A stretch of DNA of 64,000 nucleotides, taken from positions 1,798,001 through 1,862,000 of the forward strand of contig JAYJMM010000111.1 of the NCBI GenBank assembly GCA_037349105.1. The letters run 5' to 3'. The position numbers were made by a program, and so were the translations under genes. This document shows positions 11,701-20,700 of the stretch, piece by piece. A model generated the notes under the pieces. It ran no database searches. It was not told where the DNA came from and saw only the letters and a program-made list of their open reading frames with translations. Source of the DNA: Limnomonas spitsbergensis. Its lineage: Eukaryota; Chlorophyta; Chlorophyceae; Chlamydomonadales. How positions within the stretch are numbered: the first letter of the stretch is position 1; every line of letters begins with the position of its first letter.

Positions 11701-14700
11701 CAGGGGAAATGCTTGAGGCAACATAAGACAAAATCCCCTTGGGAAACATCGGTCCTCAAGGAAGTACCACAGGACATACCAGACGAAATCCCCTGAGGAA
11801 TCACTGGTACCTAAGGAAAGACCACAGGAAATGCTCGAGGCAACACCAGAGGAAATCCCCTGAGGAAACGCCTGCCGCCCTGATCTACCAGCCTTCAGCT
11901 TTTGCGTCAAGGAACGCCTCCCCCCTCACTTCAAACGGACATGCACACATGCTAAGCGCCGCAGCCCTAACAGTGATTCCTTTAACGCCTTTCAGCTATT
12001 CTTAAGCTACATTTCAGATACACCACGGCCGTGACGGGCTGGCGCAGAAAGCCCTGCTGCTTAGGCCACCGGCCGCATATAATTCGCGTTCCGGTCTCAT
12101 CGGGACAGCTGTGGCTGCCTGGCAAGCCTTCTACCCTCATCTGTTAACCCTTGACCATTACAAAGTGGGCATGGCGTGCAAATAAAAAACGGCAAGTGAT
12201 CTGAGCTATGGTAAGCGCATGGATGTGGCTTCAGCCCAGGCTGTGCTGTTTCCTTAACTCTCTCGCCTCCCATGGGGCATAGTTTTCTCTCTTCTTTTTA
12301 TCTCACCTGCGCCCAAGATATGATCTCACCTTCGCCCAAGATCTGATCTCACCTTCGCCCAGGGGGCCCTGCTGCATCCCAGGTTGACCGGAGCAGCCTG
12401 GGCATTCCTGCTCACAAGGAGCCGCACTGCTTGGGCTGAGGTGGGCCGCGATGCGGCCAGGGCCAGTAGGAGGGGGTCAGGCATCACGAACTGAGGGCTA
12501 TCGTCATCTACGGGCAGAAACGGCACAGCTTGTTTTAGAGTGCTTCTGCTACATACAGAAACGGCACAAGCTGTTTTTTAAGTGCTTTAGCCACAATTAG
12601 GCTACAGGCACAAATGGCACTGCTTGTTTTTTAGTGCTCCAGCTACAATTCAGAAGCAGAAGGGTCGTGTATCACGTATTGCGGGCTATCATCATCTACG
12701 GGCAGAAATGACACATCTTGTTTTAGAGTGCTTCACCTACCATTCAGCGGCCAGGGGTTGCCAGGGGTGCCGGCAAAACGTACTGCAGGCTAATGAATAT
12801 GTTTCTGTAAAGCTGCCCTAAAAGCAAACAATTGACGAAACATTCTCATTTCCTACAGAAAGCTGGCATCGACGATCGAAAGCTAGTATTTTAATGTAGC
12901 CCTCGCCTTCACAACATTAATGGTGAGGGAATGCCAAGCACACCTATCGGAGTGCGGAAAGAGGCGCTAAGTGTGGGCTAAGTGTGGGCTAAGTTTGGGC
13001 TAAGTGTGGGCTAAGTGTGGGCTAAGTGTGGGCTAAGTTTGGGCTAAGTGTGGGCTAAGTGTGGGCTAAGTTTGGGCTAAGTTTGGGCTAAGTGTGGGCT
13101 AAGTTTGGGCTAAGTGTGGGCCAAGTGTGGTGGGGGGCTGTGGAGGAGCAGGTAGCATGTCTGGTAGCAGTCATAATCCAGATGGGGGGGGCTGTGGAGG
13201 AGCAGGGAGCAGGTCTGGTGGCAGTCATAATCCAGATGGGGGGGGGGCTATGGAGGAGCAGGTAGCATGTCTGGTGGCAGTCATAATCCAGATGGGGGGG
13301 GCTGTGGAGGAGCAGGTAGCATGTCTGGTAGCAGTCATAATCCAGATGGGGGGGGGCTGTGGAGGAGCAGGGAGCAGGTCTGGTGGCAGTCATTATCCAG
13401 ATGGGGGGGCTGTGGAGGAGCAGGGAGCATGTCTGGTAGCAGTCATAATCCAGATGGGGGGGGCTGTGGAGGAGCAGGGAGCATGTCTGGTGGCAGTCAT
13501 TATCCAGATGGGGGGGCTGTGGAGGAGCAGGGAGCATGTCTGGTGGCAGTCATTATCCAGATGGGGGGGCTGTGGAGGAGCAGGGAGCATGTCTGGTGGC
13601 AGTCATTATCCAGATGGGGGGGCTGTGGAGGAGCAGGGAGCATGTCTGGTGGCAGTCATTATCCAGATGGGGGGGGCTGTGGAGGAGCAGGGAACATGTC
13701 AGGTGGCAGTCATAATCCAGATGGGGGGGCTGTGGAGGAGCAGGGAGCATGTCTGGTAGCAGTCATAATCCAGATGGGGGGGGCTGTGGAGGAGCAGGGA
13801 GCAGGTCTGGTGGCAGTCATAATCCAGATGGGGGGGGCTGTGGAGGAGCAGGGAGCATGTCTGGTGGCAGTCATAATCCAGATGGGGGGGCTGTGGAGGA
13901 GCAGGGAGCATGTCTGGTGGCAGTCATTATCCAGATGGGGGGGGCTGTGGAGGAGCAGGGAACATGTCTGGTGGCAGTCATAATCCAGATGGGGGGGCTG
14001 TGGAGGAGCAGGGAGCATGTCTGGTAGCAGTCATAATCCAGATGGGGGGGGGCTGTGGAGGAGCAGGGAGCAGGTCTGGTGGCAGTCATAATCCAGATGG
14101 GGGGGGCTGTGGAGGAGCAGGGAGCATGTCTGGTGGCAGTCATAATCCAGATGGGGGGGCTGTGGAGGAGCAGGGAGCATGTCTGGTAGCAGTCACAATC
14201 CAGATGGGGGGGGCTGTGGAGGAGCAGGGAGCAGGTCTGGTGGCAGTCATAATCCAGATGGGGGGGGCTGTGGAGGAGCAGGGAGCATGTCTGGTGGCAG
14301 TCATAATCCAGATGGGGGGGCTGTGGAGGAGCAGGGAGCATGTCTGGTGGCAGTCATTATCCAGATGGGGGGGGCTGTGGAGGAGAAGGGAACATGTCTG
14401 GTGGCAGTCATAATCCAGATGGGGGGGCTGTGGAGGAGCAGGGAGCATGTCTGGTAGCAGTCATAATCCAGATGGGGGGGGCTGTGGAGGAGCAGGGAGC
14501 ATGTCTGGTGGCAGTCATAATCCAGATGGGGGGGGGGGCTGTGGAGGAGCAGGGAGCAGGTCTGGTGGCAGTCATAATCCAGATGGGGGGGGCTGTGGAG
14601 GAGCAGGGAGCAGGTCCGGTGGCAGATATATTCCGGATCCATCTTTTACATGTACTATGCTATATGTGCCCTAATATACTATATATATACTAAATGCACA

Positions 14701-17700
14701 ATATACAATAATTCACATAATCTGTTGCCGACCTTAATCAAGATTTTATATTCATGTCTTGCAAGTAGTAAGAGTAGTGTAAAAATATTTCAGATTTATC
14801 ATTTGACCGGCGATTACTGCCTAGCAGACGCGCGTGACTGGGCTCAATCCCTTCAGGACCTGACCAGAAAAGTCGGCACAAGTGTGTGCATGAGGGCTGC
14901 CCCCACCTGCACGTGCCTGGTCGTCCCGCCATTGGCAGAGGGCGTAAACACAGGCCTGCAAGTTTTCCTCTGTGGAAGTGGCGTCGGGGGCGACCGATGG
15001 CTGCAGAGGGGTCCGGGAGAAAAATGGTGCACAGGGTTTGGGGATAAGGGCATAGGGATAAGGGTTGAGAGATAAGGCTTTTGGGGATAATGTTTAGATG
15101 TAAGGGATTAAAGACAGTTTAAAAGATAAGGATTTAGGGATAAGGGTTAAAATGTAAGGGTTCAGGAATAGGGGTTTGGGTTAGGGGTTTAGGGGTCGGA
15201 GTTTCGGTTCAAGGGTTTAGGGACCAGGGTTTGGGAACAAAGGTCTATGTACCAGGGTTAACAAATCGTTTTTTTAATATGAAAATGGGTTTTAAGGATC
15301 AGGGTTTGGGAATAAGGTTTTATGGACCAGGGTTACGGAATAAGGTTTTATGGATCAGAGTGTATATGGAGTCGTCCAGGGTTAAGGGTTGAGGGTTTAG
15401 GGTCATCATGACTACATATAGCGTGAGAAGCATACAAATGGGCAAGCCACTGGTGTAAGAACCACTGGTGTGAGAGCAAAGATGGAGGGGCATCACGAGG
15501 ATACCTCATCACAACCTTCCATGCACGATGCAACGTGAGGAGCACCCATGGATACAGCATCACTACAGGCCTTCCATACACGAAGCGAAAGAGGCTCGAG
15601 CAAACGAACAAAAAATGACGATGAAGACGGTCCTGCTCATTAAAAAATGGAAATAAAAGAAAGAGTGCCTGATGAGACTAACCGTGATATCCTCAGCCCT
15701 AGCATTACCCTAGCTGACAATAATAAAGCGCACCCCTGGTGAACTATAATTTTGCGGGAAGGCAAAGCTAATGTACAGGACGTAGCGGTAAAGAAAAAGA
15801 ACATGCAGAACATGAACATGCAGAACATGCAGACCATGCACATGAACAAGCAGAACATGAACATGCAGAACATGCAGACCATGAACATGAACAAGCAGAA
15901 CATGAACAGGCAGAACATGCAGACCATGCACATGCAGACCATGAACATGCAGACCATGAATATGCAGACCATGAACATGAACAAGCAGAACATGCACATG
16001 CAGAACATGCACATGCAGAACATGCACATGCAGAACATGAACATGCAGACCATGCACATGCAGACCATGAACATGCAGACCATGAACATGCAGACCATGA
16101 ACATGCAGAACATGAACATGCAGAACATGAACATTAACAAGCAGAACATGAACATGCAGAACATGCAGAACATGAACATGCATACCATGAACATGCAGAA
16201 CATGAACATGCAAAACATGAACATGCAGAACATGCACATGCAGAACATGAACATGCATAACATGAACATGCAGAACATGAACATGCAGACCATGAACATG
16301 CAGACCATGAACATGCAGAACATGAACATGCAGATCATGAACATGCAGACCATGAACATGCAGAACATGCAGACCATGAACATGCAGACCATGAACAGGC
16401 AGACCATGAACATGAACAAGCAGAACATGAACATGCAGAACATGCAGACCATGAACATGAACATGCAGAACATGCAGACCATGAACATGCAGACCATGAA
16501 CATGCAGACCATGAAATACACTGGTACCACAGTCACTCTCATTTCAGCACCATAGAAATTAATTAGGGCTTCAACATTGAATGATTGAAATTTAATGTTG
16601 AAGCGGACCAATTAGTTTGTGTACCATTGATTGCCCCCTAGTTTTCTCGCTTTCAGTAGTTGGGTCCTGAAACCTCAAAAGAAGCCCCACAGGCACGAAA
16701 AGAAAAATCATCCCCAGTCCTAAGCTTTTAAGCACTTTTCCGAAAAATTCCAGTACTGAGCGAGACTCACTTGAACTCCAAAACAAATGATTGTTCTCGA
16801 CCCTGATCTGGTACGAGTCGTACCCAGTACCGACTAAAGCAATCACAGCCTGGTACTTACCCTGCTGCCGGAGGCCGCGGCCGGTGGCGTTGCATAGTAA
16901 CGCTTGATGATGTGCGAGGCCGCAGCGGCCACAGCTGCCTTACTCTCCGGCTTACAGTACAGCTGCAGAGCCACCTTGTTGCTGCTAACCAAGGCGAGCA
17001 AGTGCAGCTCCGACACCGGGCCCACCGCCGCAGCCGCCGGGCCATACGAGGAGGTCGGCCGAGCATCATTGGTGCCGCCGGTGGCCCCTGTCAAGTCCAT
17101 GGCCAAACTTCCCAACATGCCTCCTGACGAGGTTGTGGCAAATGCAGCAGCGCCTGATGAGATGCGCTTATAATCCACAGCTGCAGTGTATCTGACGGCT
17201 GCTGCTGCTGTTGCTGACGTGGCTCTTCCATCAGCTTCCCAGATGTTCGTAGCCTCGGCTGCTGCTGCTGCTGCTGCTGCCGTGTCTGTTTCATTGGCTG
17301 TCAAGATGCTCTTAGCCTCGGCAGCTGCTGTGGTGGTGGCTGTTACATCATCTGGCAAGATGCTTGTCACCCTGGCCCCTGCTGTCCCTGTTGCTGCTGC
17401 TCCCGTGGCTGCATCGGAAGCTGGCAGGAATCTGGTTGTTGTAACCTCTACTGCTTCCAGCTCCATTCTCAACAACGCGGCCAAATTCAGAAGGTAGTGG
17501 ACGTCGGTGCACGCGTACCTGCATAAGGGTTTCAGGTTAAGGGTTAAGGGTTAAGAGTTTTGGGTTAAGTTCACAAGGTAGTGGACATCGGTGCGCACGT
17601 ACCTGCACAATGTTTAGGGTTCAAGTCTTAGGGTTCAGGATTTAGTTCAGAAGGTACTGGACATCGGTGCGCGCGTACTTGTGAAACACCGCATGGCAGG

Positions 17701-20700
17701 AGGGGGGATCACGACCAAGCAGGGGGCAACATAGGGGAGGGGGGATCACAACCAAGAAGGGGGCAACATAGGGGAGGGGGATCACAACCAAGAAGGGGGC
17801 AACATAGGTGTGTGTGGGGAAGGACAGAGGCGGTAGGTAAGCAGGCACCACTAATAGCCCTGGACATGCCTCTGATCAACTCAAAATAGCAACGTCGGCG
17901 CTAGGCTTACGGGGCCCCACCGCCAGTCAAACAAATAAAATGTGACCCGCCATCATGTGCACCGGACAAAACAGACCTTTCCTGCGATCCCAGTAGTCCG
18001 CTACGGCGCTGCTGTCCATAAGAGAACATCCAGGTACCTTGCTGCCATCCACCCTGTACCCTGAACCCTGATGTGACTCAGGCTACCTGATCTGCTGCTG
18101 AGTCAGCGGCCGGCTCGTCCAGTCCGACAGCTGGAGTGTCTTGTCAGACTCTATGCCACAATACACCCGGAGCAGGTGCGACAATGAGCGCTGATCCTTG
18201 CCCAGGACCTGCTTGGGGGGCAGAGGTACGGGGGAGGTACGGTCAGCAAACGCTGAGCTGGAATACAGCAGGTGTGACAAGGAGCGCTGATCTTTAACCA
18301 GGACCAGCGAGGGGGCGGAGGTGCGGGGGAGGAATTCAGAAAAACGCTGAGCTGGAATACAGCAGGTGTGACAAGGAGCGCTGATCCTTGCTCAGGGCCT
18401 GCGGGGGGGGCAGAGGTACGGGGGAGGTATGATCAGCAAATGCTGAGCTGGCGTACAGCAGGTGTGACAAGGAGTTCTGATCCTTGCCCAGGGCCTGAGG
18501 AGGGTTGCACTTACAAAGTCAACGCAACTAACCAAATATCATTTTGAACGGACCAGGCAGAGAGAGCCAGGAGGAAACCAGGAGGGAAAGGAGGGTGCAA
18601 CGGCATGGTGGGGGTACAATCAGCAAGCGCTGAGTTGGCGTCCAGCTGGCGAACAAGTCGAATTTACCAATTGACAAGAAACAAACGCATGCACCCACTC
18701 CGGCCTGCGGCCAAGCAGGAAGCGTAACGCGTGCGAGCATGTCAGCATCAACCCACTCCTCATGCATGTTCATTACAGAGTCTGTTGTCTATTTCGATTA
18801 ACTTGTTGTTGGAATGAATATGGATAGAAATGAATCCCTGCAGTATCAATGTGTGCGTGGCACTAAAGGCGCTGAAAACACTCGATACTGCCGGCATACA
18901 TATGAGGGAATGCAGACAAAAACTCATATGAGTGAACCCAACTGATCAAGAATGCCTGTTGACCAGTCTACAACTGCATGCGGCACCCCCCTGGAGTCCC
19001 CAGGTATGGCAGCACGATCCGGCGCGATACTGCACGACATGGCACAGGTCTAGCCGGATTGTGCGACCATGGTGGTTCTTGATACATGCCTGGCATGCCT
19101 TCTCGGTATCGAACACATTGACGAGGTAGAGGTGGAAATCCCGTTGCAGCCACAGCACGTCGTTGGCAGCGCCGTGGAGCACCTTGCGCAACAACAAGAA
19201 CAGAAAAGGAGTTCAGCTGATGAGTGGTGGTGTTGCGGGCTCCATGAGCCATGTGGCTCTTCCATGGACAGGATCAGGGTGAAAAGCAGCAAGGTGTGAC
19301 ACAAAATTGCAGACAAACGGCATTCTCCCCTGAACTCAACACCCACAACTCAACATACAAACATACACTCACAACACAACACACACAGACACATTAGGTA
19401 ATGTGAGATTTCTTCGTGCATAGCACCCCGTGATTGCCCGCCCCAGCCACAGGCCACCTGCTAGCAGCACCTGGAAGTGTTTTGACACCCAGCTCAGATG
19501 GAATCTTTGTCACCAGGAAACCTTGAGCCCGGCAACTTGCAAGGCAACCATGCAAATCTGGCACCTGCCAGCATCTTCATCATTCAGAAAAGCTGAACCC
19601 TGCTATCACCTGAAATATGACACAGCCCTCAACCCTGCCAGTACCTAGAGCAATCAAGAACTGTTCGCACTGCTGGCACCTTCAAAAGGATACAGCTCTT
19701 GACTCTCCTGGTGTAAATATCTCCTGGTGTAAATATCTCCTGGTGTAAATATCTCCTGGTATAAATATCTCCTGGTATAAATACTTCAGAAGCCCTGATG
19801 GCATGTGCATCATTTCGGAATCCCTCAGAAATCTTGCTGATATACAGATCAATTTAAAACCCTGTTGGGATACAGATCATTCTAGAACACCGCTGATACC
19901 TAAATCATTCAGAAGCCCCATGGGTATATAGATCATTCCAGAACCCTGCTGGCACCTTGACATCTTGACGATCCATGGGTTGACCAGGACCCTTAACCCT
20001 TGCCATTGTGTAGATCAGTCAGAAACCCCTTGCTAGCACCTCGAAAATTCAAAATTATAACCTTTGACCTGGCTGGTAAAAGGATCCTTCATAAACCCTG
20101 TTGGTACATAGATCACCCCGGAACCCTGCTAGTACCTTGACGATTCTCGGGTCGACAAGAACGTCCCTCATCAAATGCACGTGGCCATGCAGAGCGACCA
20201 CGTCCAAGATCCAGTCTTGATGCCCTGACACCAGGGGATGCAGCAGCATGAAGCATTTAGCTCAAATGTTGGGGTAAGGGGCTAGCTGCCACAGCTTCTA
20301 GTTTTGTGCTCAGTTGTCTTGTCTGTTGATTCCCGGTTTGAGGCATGCTTTAGGTGCTCATTCATACCTCCTCGCGTTACTATTTTCTTTTTAGTGCGCC
20401 GTTGGTTGGCCGCGTGTTGTTGCGGGTTTTAAGGCTCGATTTTTCGGTCCATGTCGCTGGTTTACCACCGAATCCCTCTGCCAGGTCATTTCGTAAAAGG
20501 CTTTGGGTGGTTGCGTCAGGTTTGTAACAACAACGTGAAGGGGCTAGCACCCGCAACAGGAAGGGGCTAGCTGCCGCACAGCTCTTGGGAGGCATCATCA
20601 AGGGCATGCTGCGTGTTAGGGCGAGCTGCATACGATGCCAAATTGAAGCAATCAAGGCAGCGACCAGTCCGGTCAATAAACACTTGGCGCGCTGGCTGTG

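Noticed and set aside
13127..14674. Gly/Ser-rich and Pro/His-rich ORFs on both strands
   Set aside because: Generated by the 53-bp minisatellite in intron 8; frame changes with each G-run length, which real coding would not tolerate.
15640..16611. A 323-codon Met/Phe/Cys-rich minus-strand ORF resembling a membrane protein
   Set aside because: It is the reverse reading of the AACATGCAG repeat. Hydrophobicity comes from the codons of CATG-phased repeats.
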